From the NCBI RefSeq assembly GCF_019063845.1, contig NZ_CP077683.1, positions 2,294,001-2,358,000 of the forward strand: a DNA stretch of 64,000 nucleotides, read 5' to 3'. Each line of letters opens with the position of its first letter. Positions within the stretch are counted from its first letter, which is position 1. Source of the DNA: Geomonas subterranea (GTDB taxonomy: Bacteria > Desulfobacterota > Desulfuromonadia > Geobacterales > Geobacteraceae). Both the position numbers and the translations under genes were made by a program. The notes beneath the pieces were generated by a model, which ran no database searches, was not told the DNA's origin, and worked only from the letters and a program-made list of their open reading frames with translations. Shown here piece by piece: positions 6,494 through 15,469 of this stretch.

Positions 6494-8704
6494 CTATACC
6501 GCTGCGGGTACTCTCCCACCATCAAGTAACTGCAATCCCGTCCAGATCACTCCACGCTTCGTTCGGTGGTTGGCGTATTTTCGCCTCTCTAGATACCGTT
6601 TAACCTGCGCTGCCGTCTTTTTGGGCTCCCCGTTATGCTCTGACCATTGAGAGTACGCATCATATAGATCGCAGCTGCGGACTTCTCCGCCTTCGCAGCA
6701 GGAGTCAGCCAAGAAACGCCCAATGACATCATTCTCGGCTTCGTATTCTCTCGCCGCCATTTCTACGGCTGCAGGGACATCACTCAGCCCCTCTTCCTGC
6801 CATCGTAAGCAACCTTCGTAGGCCCAATTGAGGATCCCAGAGGCTTCCTGGCAAAGCTTCTTCATCAGGTGCGGGTCCCTTTGTCCTTCAGGTATGCAGA
6901 GATTGAAGGGGATGACCCTGATCCTACGCCAGATTCCATAGTCTATTCCTGTAATCATGGGTTTATGGTTGCTCCCGAAGAAGAGCTTGAACTTTGGCTT
7001 GTACTCAATCTGGTTCTTCTGATACAGCCCCCTCGTCGAAATTTCCTCCCCACCTGTGACTTGCTTGAGGAATGATTCCGCTAGCCGCTGCCCTTCCTCC
7101 CCCTCAGAGGCCATGACCATACGGGCCCCAGCGAACCTCATCAGGTCGCTTCTAGCACCACCTGCTGAGTTGTACCTGCTGGCCATGAAGGAATCGGGAT
7201 TTGCCTGGACTGCGTAATCCCCTAGAACCGTTTTGACAACATTCAGGAAGGTGCTTTTTCCGTTGCACCCATCTCCTATCAGGAAGAAGGCACACTGTTC
7301 ATCGGTTGAGCCTGTGAGGGTATATCCAACGACCTTCTGAACCCATGAGATCAGCTCGACATCCCCAGCAAAGACGGTGTTGATAAATTCCAGCCAAGCA
7401 GGACAATCAGCACCAGTGTCATAAGCGACCGTAGCCATTTTAGTGTTAAGGTCCTCTCGCGATGCAGCCTTAAAGCTCTGTTTTTTCATATCAATTGTCC
7501 CGTTTTGGACATTCAAGAGCCAGTCATTTTTATCAAGTTGGCAAGACATCGTTGCAATTGACTCATCGGCCTGAGCCAACCCCAACATGTTCTTAATGCC
7601 GGAAGATGCAAGACTCTGCTTTACCCAAGCATGCAGTTTTGCAGTCTCTGTAAGGTTCTGGCGCCCATCGATATCTCTGAGAATGCTTGCGGCAGTTGAA
7701 ATAGCTTTTCGCTTCATCTCTTCGGTAGCATCGGCCCCCCACCTGTGTCCATCCCATATCAGCCACTCACTTCTGTCATGGCAGTACCTGATGTCATCTC
7801 CGAATGTTGCGACTAACCGTTTCGCGTTTCCGGTTTCGGTATGCTCCACGGCTAAACCGTACCGTTCCGGGTGATTTCTTTGATCAGATTTCCTGATGCT
7901 TTTAATGGTCTCCACTAACTTCGACTCTGGCAGTGGCTCTAGGTTGCTGTTATTCCATGGGATAAGGTATGCTAAAACCCTTTCGTCACTGAGCCCTGTC
8001 TCTATTAGTTCCCCCGCCAGGGAAGTCAGCGCTTGGGTTCTCATTCCATCCGCCAACGGGACTGAAGGATCAGCCTTGACGTGCTCAGATGCCAGATTGA
8101 CTGCCGCAACAGGCTTTGAGGTTTGTGCCGGTAAGGCTTGTAAGATCTCTTCCTTGCTGTAAGGACGCATCCCTTCCTCGCAAGCAATCATCTTAACGAG
8201 TCTCGGTTCTGCCTTCATGTGGTAAAATCCGGGGAGCCTCAGGGTTCGTGATAAATCCTTCACTGATGGGTCAGTGCCAAGGGCGATGATGAAACGTTCT
8301 TGTATTTGTGTGAAGTCAGCTGTGTCGACGTCGGAAACCAACCAGTAGGCGTGTCCTTTCCCTTCGCTGGTTTCAACAACCAGGTGGGGAGTAAGAGAAA
8401 ACCTTTTGCATACCTCTTGGATTGGCTCATCGTCAGAGTCAATAAAATGAGCACGCACCTTTACGATGTTTTCCCTTGTCCGGCCGACACCGTCGGTCTC
8501 GTTGACAGTGACGAATATCCCGGCACCCTCTCGATTTAGCCGTTTGAAGTCTTCTAGGTGGTCCTTCAACTGCCCATGGCGGATTAGGCACGAAAGTTGG
8601 CGGGATTTGTCATCGGAAAAGGTTTGAAAAGTGAAACTTCCGTGCGGTGCTAAGGTTTTTAGGAACCTTTCAGCGTCTTCTACTGCGTAAACAAATTCAT
8701 TCAT
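6494..8704 (-). CDS. P4-type primase-helicase
   Basis: The 736-residue replication protein of satellite/plasmid type. The N-terminal primase domain of the RepB/AEP kind shows HFIDSDDEP (86-94), HAYWLV (118-123) and DLSRTLRLPGFYHMK (150-164). A linker leads to a D5_N-like region (about 310-450) and a superfamily 3 helicase with Walker A GDGCNGKST at 477-485, followed by the MVMASEGEEG segment and a FFGSNHKP sensor-like motif. It would prime and unwind the excised element's DNA at its own origin. The ATG has GGAGG eight bases upstream. A consensus promoter lies about 250 bp upstream. Length and domain order match P4 alpha-like proteins, and no frameshift is seen. Confidence 0.9.
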   Translation of the reverse strand: MNEFVYAVEDAERFLKTLAPHGSFTFQTFSDDKSRQLSCLIRHGQLKDHLEDFKRLNREGAGIFVTVNETDGVGRTRENIVKVRAHFIDSDDEPIQEVCKRFSLTPHLVVETSEGKGHAYWLVSDVDTADFTQIQERFIIALGTDPSVKDLSRTLRLPGFYHMKAEPRLVKMIACEEGMRPYSKEEILQALPAQTSKPVAAVNLASEHVKADPSVPLADGMRTQALTSLAGELIETGLSDERVLAYLIPWNNSNLEPLPESKLVETIKSIRKSDQRNHPERYGLAVEHTETGNAKRLVATFGDDIRYCHDRSEWLIWDGHRWGADATEEMKRKAISTAASILRDIDGRQNLTETAKLHAWVKQSLASSGIKNMLGLAQADESIATMSCQLDKNDWLLNVQNGTIDMKKQSFKAASREDLNTKMATVAYDTGADCPAWLEFINTVFAGDVELISWVQKVVGYTLTGSTDEQCAFFLIGDGCNGKSTFLNVVKTVLGDYAVQANPDSFMASRYNSAGGARSDLMRFAGARMVMASEGEEGQRLAESFLKQVTGGEEISTRGLYQKNQIEYKPKFKLFFGSNHKPMITGIDYGIWRRIRVIPFNLCIPEGQRDPHLMKKLCQEASGILNWAYEGCLRWQEEGLSDVPAAVEMAAREYEAENDVIGRFLADSCCEGGEVRSCDLYDAYSQWSEHNGEPKKTAAQVKRYLERRKYANHRTKRGVIWTGLQLLDGGRVPAAV

Positions 8705-9087
8705 TGGAAACCTCCATATTTCAGAGGCATCCAGCGCAGAATTGCGCTTTCTCTTGCCGTTGCACCAAGCCGGATCCCTCCGGCTCCTCCTACCTCAACC
8801 TTGTAGCTACATTCCGTTACCTCCTTTCATGCAGGCGCAAAAAAAGCCCACATTTCCATCCATCTAGCCGTCAACCCGAGGCGGGTTTCTTGGCAGATCA
8901 GATGACTATGTGAGCCACATTCACTTCTGCTATATCGATTTCTGATTTTAAAGGGCATTATACCACAAGAAAGACATTTTGTCAAGCAAAAAATAGGCCA
9001 ACTGTGATTTTCTTAGTTGTATTTAATTTATGCGGGCGCTCGTTTGGCTTCGGTAGTATTGGAAGAGGGCCCGCGTCAAAAAATGAC
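8705..9087. other. primase leader and integrase 3' flank, no gene found
   Basis: 383 bases without a convincing gene. The leftward strand carries the promoter at 8957-8985 and then a leader of about 250 nt. A short leftward frame (8707-8850) with the common satellite-leader texture lacks a start codon. I saw no excisionase/AlpA-type helix-turn-helix gene here. Confidence 0.5.
8957..8985 (-). promoter_or_regulatory. consensus sigma-70 promoter for primase gene
   Basis: Read leftward: TTGACA (8985-8980), 17 bases, TATAAT (8962-8957). Both hexamers and the spacing are perfect. The direction fits transcription of the primase gene starting at 8704. A site this strong would be expected to be repressed in the integrated state. 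Confidence 0.8.
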
Positions 9088-10374
9088 TCACGGCGCATGA
9101 AAGTCCACCCGCCTCAACGTCTCCAATAGGACACTGAGGCGGTACTTTTTCCCATATCGACCTGTGGTAATATTTGAATTTACATGCCCCATAAGCTCTG
9201 CAATTAGTGCTTCCTGCGCGCCCAGTTGCTTCAGAGTGTTGGCGTAAGTATGGCGTAGCGAGTGAAAAGTTTTGAGAGGATCATCAGTGATATGCTTCCT
9301 GTTAAACCTCTGGTACACCTTCCCGTATGCGCTACCGTAACCGTCCGCCTCTCGTCTCTCAAGGTTCATCCACAGCCTAGGGTGTCTCCTCTCCTGGCAC
9401 TTCGTCACATGGTCGAGTAAACCAAGCTCAACAAGTCTAGGATGTACTGGAACCAGTCTACTGCTAGAGATTGTCTTCAGTTTCTTGTCGAGGGCGTCAT
9501 TCACGTCAATGCACCAGATGCCATCAACCTCCCTCACGTCAGCCGTGTAAAGCTGACATATTTCATCAAGCCTCATCCCTGAGTACATGGCGATCAAGGG
9601 TATCCAGAACCGCTCTGGTCTGTCATCGTCTTGGGGGAGATGCTTCATGATAGCTTTGAGGTCATCTGAGGAGTAGGTCTTTCTCTCCTCCTCTGGCTTT
9701 CTCTTCTGTTTCAGCAGGAACCCCTCTGCTGGATTGACGTCTATCACCCTCTCCTTCACGCAATGGCTCATGAGACTTGTAAAGCGGGTGAGATGCTTGT
9801 TGACGGAAGTAATGCTCATCGGCGGCATTTTTCCATCCTCCATCCTCTGGACAACAGCAGAGATGGTCCTGTCAGGGAAGACCTTGTAGAGGTTCGCAGG
9901 GAGCTTGCAGAGGGTATCTCTGATCTCTCGTACCTTATCCCGATCAATCCCGTTGACCGGAACATTACCCACAATGTTAAGTAGAAGCTTGAAGGACGCT
10001 TCGTTCTCCATCTTAGTCTTGATCGTCCACCCCTGCTGACGGTCCGTGATGAATTGATGGATAGCTTTGGACAGGAGGATAACTGGAGTACCAGGGAGGT
10101 TGGCCGCGTTGCAGACTACTGCTTGCTTCTTCCTCCCCATCAGGCTGTCGAGGTTGACCCTCATTTGGTCATCTGAGATGTAGCCCGACCGGAACAAAGA
10201 GAAAGTCTTGTTGATCCCTTGGAGGTATGGCAAGGCAAGACGTTGGGCTTCCCTCTTGTCTCTGGTCTTTAGGGACTTCACAAGTTCGGTGGAAGAAATG
10301 ACACCAAGAAGATCGGCAGGAACGCGGATGCGCACATGGTAATAGCCGCGTCTGTTCAGCAGGTAAGAAAACAT
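9088..10374 (-). CDS. tyrosine recombinase (integrase) of the ssrA island
   Basis: The 428-residue integrase has an N-terminal arm-type region with the YYHVRIRVP strand, a SAM-like core-binding region around 95-215, and a catalytic domain with R268 (GMRLDE), H371-x2-R374 (HSLRHTYAN), H397 (LMGHVNS) and the nucleophile Y407 (TTGRYGKKY). All are intact, so it should be active. The chosen ATG at 10374 follows a G-rich site (GAGGGGTCAAGG). A TTG 51 bases upstream would give a longer form. It starts about 90 bp from the 3' end of ssrA and reads away from it, which identifies that gene as the target site. It catalyses integration and, with an unseen excisionase, excision. Confidence 0.92.
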   Translation of the reverse strand: MFSYLLNRRGYYHVRIRVPADLLGVISSTELVKSLKTRDKREAQRLALPYLQGINKTFSLFRSGYISDDQMRVNLDSLMGRKKQAVVCNAANLPGTPVILLSKAIHQFITDRQQGWTIKTKMENEASFKLLLNIVGNVPVNGIDRDKVREIRDTLCKLPANLYKVFPDRTISAVVQRMEDGKMPPMSITSVNKHLTRFTSLMSHCVKERVIDVNPAEGFLLKQKRKPEEERKTYSSDDLKAIMKHLPQDDDRPERFWIPLIAMYSGMRLDEICQLYTADVREVDGIWCIDVNDALDKKLKTISSSRLVPVHPRLVELGLLDHVTKCQERRHPRLWMNLERREADGYGSAYGKVYQRFNRKHITDDPLKTFHSLRHTYANTLKQLGAQEALIAELMGHVNSNITTGRYGKKYRLSVLLETLRRVDFHAP

Positions 10375-10462
10375 AAGCCTTGACCCCTCTCTGTGTAGCA
10401 ATTTGTGCCACACAGGAGAAATCAAGGCTCATTTTGCTAAAATCTCAATGATTTCAGCTACT

Positions 10463-10494
10463 TGGTGGAGGTGGCGGGAATCGAACCCGCGTCC
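10463..10494. other. probable attachment core in ssrA 3' end
   Basis: The CCA end and T-arm of tmRNA (complement of TGGTGGAGGTGGCGGG and onward). Integrases of this layout recombine inside this part so that ssrA is rebuilt by the element's own copy. The exact core cannot be fixed without the other junction. Confidence 0.5.
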
Positions 10495-10815
10495 GAGAAT
10501 CGTACACAAAAGGCGTCTACATGCTTGTACCTGTTTTTGGGTTTAGCCCTTCAAGACTCCACAGGGCGGGATTCTTGAGTCGCGATTCCGCTTGATTTCG
10601 CCGCAGGGCCACGGACTCTCCCTGAAACTATCCCACTGAATGACGTTCTATCCTCCCACGTGGGAGATGGTAGGTAGAACGTTAGCAGGTTATTAAGCTG
10701 CTAAAGCGTAATCGTAATTGTCGGCGCTTAAATGCGTCCCGGATTGTTTAACGAGCCACCCGGACCTCGACATGCAGCCTTTGCTTATTACCCCCGTCGA
10801 AACCTTTACACCCCC
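10463..10815 (-). ncRNA. ssrA: transfer-messenger RNA
   Basis: The 3' end has the tRNA-like T-arm (GGTTCGATTCCCGCC) and an encoded CCA. The 5' end begins GGGGGTGTAAAGGTTTCGAC. The tag frame at 10725-10693 encodes ADNYDYALAA followed by TAA, a normal degradation tag ending LAA. tmRNA rescues stalled ribosomes together with SmpB, whose gene lies just upstream on the same strand. A TTGACA at 10856-10851 is placed correctly for a -35 box, with a weak -10. About 353 nt, intact despite serving as an integration target. Confidence 0.97.
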
Positions 10816-10890
10816 TTAAATCTGAAAAACGTTCTACGTTCTATGTTCTATGTCAACTGCTTTTACTCTCTTTTCGCGCAACTGCTGTTG

Positions 10891-11364
10891 CTACTCCCGC
10901 TCTCTGGTGCCACGGTTGCGGTCCTTGAGTCCTTGAACGATGTCACGCTGCATGTCTTTCTGCTTCATGACTTCACGCTTGTCGTAGTTCTTCTTCCCTT
11001 TCGCCAAGCCCAACTCGGTCTTCACCTTGCCATCCTTGAAGTACACCCGGAGGGGAATCAAGGTATACCCCTGCTCCCTGATCTTGGAAAAGAGCTTCAC
11101 GATCTCTTTCTTGTGCAACAACAACTTCCGCATCCGGTCGGGATCGTGGTTCTCCCGATTGCCGAAATCGTAGGGGTTGATGTGAAAGTTGTGCAGGAAG
11201 GCTTCGCCATTCTTCACCATGGCAAAGGAATCGTTCAGGTTCGCCTTGCCGTTACGCAGGGACTTGACTTCGGTCCCCTGCAACACCATGCCGGCCTCGT
11301 AACGCTCCTCGATGAAGTAATCGTGGAATGCCTTCTTGTTGTTGCAAATCAGCTTCTCACCCAT
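10891..11364 (-). CDS. smpB: SsrA-binding protein SmpB
   Basis: The 157-residue small basic RNA-binding protein that delivers tmRNA to the ribosomal A site. Diagnostic stretches are [47 protein letters not shown] and [15 protein letters not shown], and the C-terminal basic tail ends in RNRGTRERE. The start is the ATG at 11364 (MGEKLICNN), in agreement with family starts; the frame can extend to a TTG at 11394 but without family support. It lies 75 bp upstream of ssrA on the same strand, a natural functional pair. Confidence 0.96.
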   Translation of the reverse strand: MGEKLICNNKKAFHDYFIEERYEAGMVLQGTEVKSLRNGKANLNDSFAMVKNGEAFLHNFHINPYDFGNRENHDPDRMRKLLLHKKEIVKLFSKIREQGYTLIPLRVYFKDGKVKTELGLAKGKKNYDKREVMKQKDMQRDIVQGLKDRNRGTRERE

Positions 11365-11695
11365 AACGTCCAATAGTACCAGAATCACCTGCAAAAGGAC
11401 AGGGGGAAAAACATAAGGGATTTTTTGTAATTCCAGCTGCTGGAGTGATGCAAAGGCAGGTACCCTCCCTAGGCCCTGTCGCCAAGGTGCACGGCCTCAC
11501 CCACCGGAGTGTGGTTGATCTACCTCAAGCTGGCGTGCATTGCCTGGAAAACTCTTCGCCTGGAGTAGTACAACCGGCAGCAACAAAGGCGAATAATCCT
11601 ACTTTCATTGCAATGACAGCGACATGAAGTATTGTATAACCTACGTTTTAATTCTCTTTTCCACTTTGACCTTCTGTCATAGAGGCAAGTCGCGA

Positions 11696-12961
11696 ATGAT
11701 CAACCCACAACCAGCCCCCCCTTCAACCCGCGACAAAGACAGTTTCTACTCTGGCCTGGTAGCGGGAGTACTGTTGGTCAACCTATTCGCCTACCTCATG
11801 GTGGGCAACTCCCTCTTCAATAGTCACAAGCACTATGACAAGCTGGCTGAAGTCACTACGCAAAACCTCGCCAAATCTCTCGAAGGAAACGTCTCCGACA
11901 TCCTGGACAAGATGAACATCGTCCTCTTCTCGGTCGGCGAAAAGACGGAAGAACAAGTCGCCTCGCACGGCATCGACAAGGGATCGTTGAGCTCATATGC
12001 GAAACAACAGGTCCAGATACTGCCGGAAGCTGATGACATCTCCATCGCTGACAGCGCAGGAAACATCCTCTGCGGCAGCGACGGCATCACCGCGCCGGTG
12101 AACATCAGCGACCGTACCTATTTCAGCAGACTCCGCAGCGATGCCGGGCAGCAACTGGTAGTTTCCCATTTGCTGAAGGGGAAAGTGACGGGCAAGTGGA
12201 AGATCATCGCCGCCAGACGCTACAACAACCCGGACGGTTCCTTCGCAGGGGTGGTGATGGGGACCATCAATGTCGCATACTTCGACCACCTCATCGCTCA
12301 CCTCGATATCGGCAAGTACGGTGCGGTAGGCATTCGGGACGCCGAATTCCAGCTGGTCGCCCTGCACCCGAAGGGGAAGGAGGCGGCCAGCCAGATCGGC
12401 TCCAACGTGGTGTCGCAAAAAACGCGCGACATGATTCAGGCGAACCAGGTCACTGCCACCTACAAGACGGTATTCGCGCGGGACAACAAGGAGCGGATGG
12501 TCACCTTCCGCAAGGTCGCCAAGTACCCCTATTACATCTTCGCCACCATCTCACCGGTCGACTACATGACTTCCTGGCGCAAGGAGGCAGCGGTGGGGCT
12601 CGTGCTGTTGGCGCTGTTCACCGCAATGACGGCGGCCTCCGCACGCTTTCTGTACAAGAGCAAAATGAGCGCCCTGCTCCACTCCGAGGCCAAGCGCTAC
12701 GGCGACGAGATGAAGCAGCAAAACGAGGAGCTCAACGCGGCGCTGGCCAGGATCAAACGTCTGGAAGGGATCATCTCGATCTGTTCCTACTGCAAGAAGA
12801 TCCGCACCGAGGAAGACTCATGGCAACAGATCGAAATGTACTTCAGCGAGCATTCCGACGCCATGTTCAGTCACGGCATATGCCCCGATTGTGCAGGCGA
12901 GCAGAAACGCATCTTTCGCGAGGCGGCCTCGTCGCACACAGAGGTCACCAAATACCCCTAA
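11696..12961 (+). CDS. double-Cache membrane sensor with C-terminal Cys4 motif
   Basis: About 421 residues from the ATG at 11696 (MINPQP). An ATG at 11624 would add 24 residues. Domains in order: a membrane helix near residue 20, an extracytoplasmic dCache-type ligand-binding domain (about 45-290, with ISDRTYFSRLR and GVVMGTINVAYF), a second membrane helix, a short coiled coil (NEELNAALARIKRLEG), and a C-terminal CSYCKKI...HGICPDC motif. That Cys4 module closes many sensory proteins in this bacterial group and probably binds metal. There is no kinase, cyclase or HTH domain, so output must go through a partner, perhaps the hybrid kinase starting 78 bp downstream. Confidence 0.8.
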   Translation: MINPQPAPPSTRDKDSFYSGLVAGVLLVNLFAYLMVGNSLFNSHKHYDKLAEVTTQNLAKSLEGNVSDILDKMNIVLFSVGEKTEEQVASHGIDKGSLSSYAKQQVQILPEADDISIADSAGNILCGSDGITAPVNISDRTYFSRLRSDAGQQLVVSHLLKGKVTGKWKIIAARRYNNPDGSFAGVVMGTINVAYFDHLIAHLDIGKYGAVGIRDAEFQLVALHPKGKEAASQIGSNVVSQKTRDMIQANQVTATYKTVFARDNKERMVTFRKVAKYPYYIFATISPVDYMTSWRKEAAVGLVLLALFTAMTAASARFLYKSKMSALLHSEAKRYGDEMKQQNEELNAALARIKRLEGIISICSYCKKIRTEEDSWQQIEMYFSEHSDAMFSHGICPDCAGEQKRIFREAASSHTEVTKYP

Positions 12962-13039
12962 ACCCGCACCAGTTATCTGCCGAATAACACTTCATACAGC
13001 GATGTCGATCCGTACACGAAAACCGACTCAGCCCAGGCG

Positions 13040-15439
13040 GTGACACAGATGTCTTCCCGATTCTTCACAACCAGGCGGTACGCACTGTCTTTATGCTTTA
13101 TCTGGGTGCTGCTCATCGCCGTTTCGCTGGCATGGTTTTACGTACAGCATGAAAACAACCTCAACGAAGTCGCCAAGGCGCAGGCCCGCATCGCTTTCCA
13201 GAAGGACCTGCTGTACCGAAAGTGGGCTTCCCAACATGGCGGAGTCTACGCCCCCGTCACCCCGCGGACTCAACCCAACCCCTACCTGGCCCACATCCCG
13301 GAACGAGATATCACGACTCCCTCGGGCAAGAATCTGACCCTCATCAACCCCGCCTACATGACGCGCCAGGTTTTCGAACTGGCGGAATCAGAAAAACAGA
13401 TCGCCCGGGGACACATAACCAGCCTGAACCCGATCAGGGGTGAAAACACCCCCGACCCCTGGGAACGAAAGGCGCTGGAAATGTTTGAAAAGGGGGCGCA
13501 GGAGGTGAGCGAGATGGTCACGATCGACGGCCGCCGCTTCGTAAGGCTCATGCGCCCGTTCAAGGTCGAGACCTCCTGCCTGAAGTGCCATGCCGCCCAA
13601 GGCTACAAGAAGGGCGACATCCGCGGCGGCATCAGCGTAACGGTGCCGCTCGCACTCTTCTCGGCAGGTTCCAACCGGGTGCTCGCCAGTACCGCGGCCA
13701 CGTTGCTGCTGATAGGGGGCGTGGGGGTCATCCTGATCCTGGTGGGGGCACGGCAGCTCTCGCAAAGTTCGTCCCGTCTGGAGGAGACCAACGCCGAGCT
13801 GTTGAACGAGGTGGCCGAACGCGAGATCGCCCGGGAACAGCTCCGGGAGCAGGCCGTCCTTTTGGAGGAGGAAGTTGCCGAACGCCAGGCAGCGCAGGAG
13901 GAGGCGGTAGCGAACCAGAGGAAGCTGCAACTGATAATGGACTCCACCCATGCCGCCATCTACGGCATCGACACCTCAGGAAAGTGCATCTTCGCCAACA
14001 GGACCTGCCTGGAGCTTACCGGTTACGACCGCCTGGACGAGCTGCTCGGCAGGAACATGCACGACCTCATCCACCACACCCTTCCCAACGGGATCCCCGC
14101 GCCGGTGGCGCAATGCAACATATTCCGCGCCTTCAACGAAGGAGCAGGGTGCACGGTGCGCAACGAGGTATTCTGGCGCAAGGACGGCACATCTTTCCCG
14201 GTGGAGTACTCATCGTATCCCATCACGAACGACGGCGTCATCGAGGGGGCCGTGGTCAGCTTCGTCGATCTCACCGAGCGGATCGCCCTCGAGGCACAAC
14301 TGCGCCAGGCACAGAAAATGGAGGCCGTGGGACAGCTGGCGGGGGGGGTGGCTCACGACTTCAACAACGTGCTGCAGGTGATAAGCGGCTACGGGAGCAT
14401 CTTGAAGATGGATGAGAGGCTCGACGAGCGTCAGAAACAGGAAGTCGACCAGATCCTTTCGGCAGCGGAGCGGGCGACGCAACTGACCAGGGGACTGCTG
14501 GCTTTCAGCCGCAAGCAGGCGATCACCCTGGCACCGGTGAATCTCAACGACGTGGTGGAAAGCGTCCGAAAATTCCTGGTGCGGATCATCGGCGAGGATA
14601 TCCAGCTGAAGACGACTCCCGTTGCGGGAACCCTCTACATCATGGCCGACCTGGGACAGCTGGAGCAGGTCCTCATCAACCTGGCCACCAACGCCAGGGA
14701 CGCCATGCCGAGGGGTGGCGTCCTCGCCATCGAAACGGGGAGCCAGGAGGTGGAATCCCCGCTGGACCAGGAATCAGGAGAGCACAAGCCGGGGCACTAC
14801 GCGGTGCTCACGATCGCCGACACCGGTTGCGGCATGGATGCGGAGACCTGCAAGAGGATCTTCGAGCCGTTCTACACGACGAAGGAGGTCAGCAAGGGAA
14901 CGGGGCTGGGGATGGCCATAGTCTACGGCATCGTGAAGCAGCATAACGGCTTCATCAACGTCTACAGTGAACCGGGCCATGGCACTACCTTTAGGATCTA
15001 CCTCCCCATCTACCACTCGGACCGGGTCCGCGACAGTGACGACTGCAAACAGGCAGCGCCGCCGCGGGGAGGGAGCGAGACCATACTGCTCGCAGAGGAT
15101 GACGAGGGGGTGCGCAACCTGGTCCTCTCCGTGCTGACCCGCTTCGGCTATCGCGTCATCCAGGCGGTGGACGGCCAGGACGCGGTGGAGAAGTACCTCG
15201 CGCACCGGGACGAGATCAACATGATACTGCTGGACCTGATCATGCCGCGCAAAAACGGCACGGAAGCCTACGACGAGATCGCCAGGCACGATCCCGGGGC
15301 GAAGGTGTTGTACGCGAGCGGCTACACGGCGGATTTCATCAAGAAGCGGGGGGTACCCGAGGAGGGAATCGACCTGATCATGAAACCGATCCAGCCGATG
15401 GAACTGCTGCGCGCGGTGCGGGAGATCCTCGACGCGTGA
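13040..15439 (+). CDS. haem-binding (DUF3365/Tll0287-type) hybrid histidine kinase
   Basis: 799 residues. A membrane anchor (about 13-33) is followed by a DUF3365-type sensor domain carrying one c-type haem motif, C180-L-K-C-H184, in the periplasm. A second membrane helix lies near 215-235, then coiled coil, a PAS domain (about 290-405), HisKA with the phosphoacceptor in VAHDFNNVLQ, HATPase_c (NLATNARDAMPRGG; DTGCGM; GTGLGMAI), and a C-terminal receiver domain (LLAEDDEGVR; LLDLIMPRKNG). It should sense redox state or a small ligand through the haem and phosphorylate its own receiver; the final target is not evident. The start may be GTG 13040 or ATG 13049. Confidence 0.9.
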   Translation: MTQMSSRFFTTRRYALSLCFIWVLLIAVSLAWFYVQHENNLNEVAKAQARIAFQKDLLYRKWASQHGGVYAPVTPRTQPNPYLAHIPERDITTPSGKNLTLINPAYMTRQVFELAESEKQIARGHITSLNPIRGENTPDPWERKALEMFEKGAQEVSEMVTIDGRRFVRLMRPFKVETSCLKCHAAQGYKKGDIRGGISVTVPLALFSAGSNRVLASTAATLLLIGGVGVILILVGARQLSQSSSRLEETNAELLNEVAEREIAREQLREQAVLLEEEVAERQAAQEEAVANQRKLQLIMDSTHAAIYGIDTSGKCIFANRTCLELTGYDRLDELLGRNMHDLIHHTLPNGIPAPVAQCNIFRAFNEGAGCTVRNEVFWRKDGTSFPVEYSSYPITNDGVIEGAVVSFVDLTERIALEAQLRQAQKMEAVGQLAGGVAHDFNNVLQVISGYGSILKMDERLDERQKQEVDQILSAAERATQLTRGLLAFSRKQAITLAPVNLNDVVESVRKFLVRIIGEDIQLKTTPVAGTLYIMADLGQLEQVLINLATNARDAMPRGGVLAIETGSQEVESPLDQESGEHKPGHYAVLTIADTGCGMDAETCKRIFEPFYTTKEVSKGTGLGMAIVYGIVKQHNGFINVYSEPGHGTTFRIYLPIYHSDRVRDSDDCKQAAPPRGGSETILLAEDDEGVRNLVLSVLTRFGYRVIQAVDGQDAVEKYLAHRDEINMILLDLIMPRKNGTEAYDEIARHDPGAKVLYASGYTADFIKKRGVPEEGIDLIMKPIQPMELLRAVREILDA

Positions 15440-15469
15440 AGGGGGCGCAGTTTAGATACGCGAACAGGG

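Larger units (their letters stand above)
1..10463. mobile_element. ssrA-integrated P4-like genomic island (left end outside window)
   Basis: The segment runs from the left edge to the 3' end of the tmRNA gene. A tyrosine integrase is transcribed away from ssrA and begins about 90 bp from its 3' end, the usual layout for elements integrated in a tRNA or tmRNA gene. A P4-type primase-helicase follows, then cargo genes in mixed orientations with lower G+C than the core genes past 10.8 kb. No capsid, terminase, portal, tail or conjugation gene is visible, so it could be a phage satellite, a decayed prophage or an integrative element with more genes to the left. I found no second copy of the ssrA 3' end in 1-10,000, so the left attachment site should lie outside the window. 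Confidence 0.8.

Noticed and set aside
8707-8850. Small AlpA/excisionase gene upstream of the primase
   Set aside because: The open frame there has no start codon in a useful place and no helix-turn-helix character.
1-10000. Second attachment site inside the window
   Set aside because: I looked for another copy of the ssrA 3' end (TGGTGGAGGTGGCGGG) and found none; the short GGAGGTGTAGGTGG at 6391 is unrelated.
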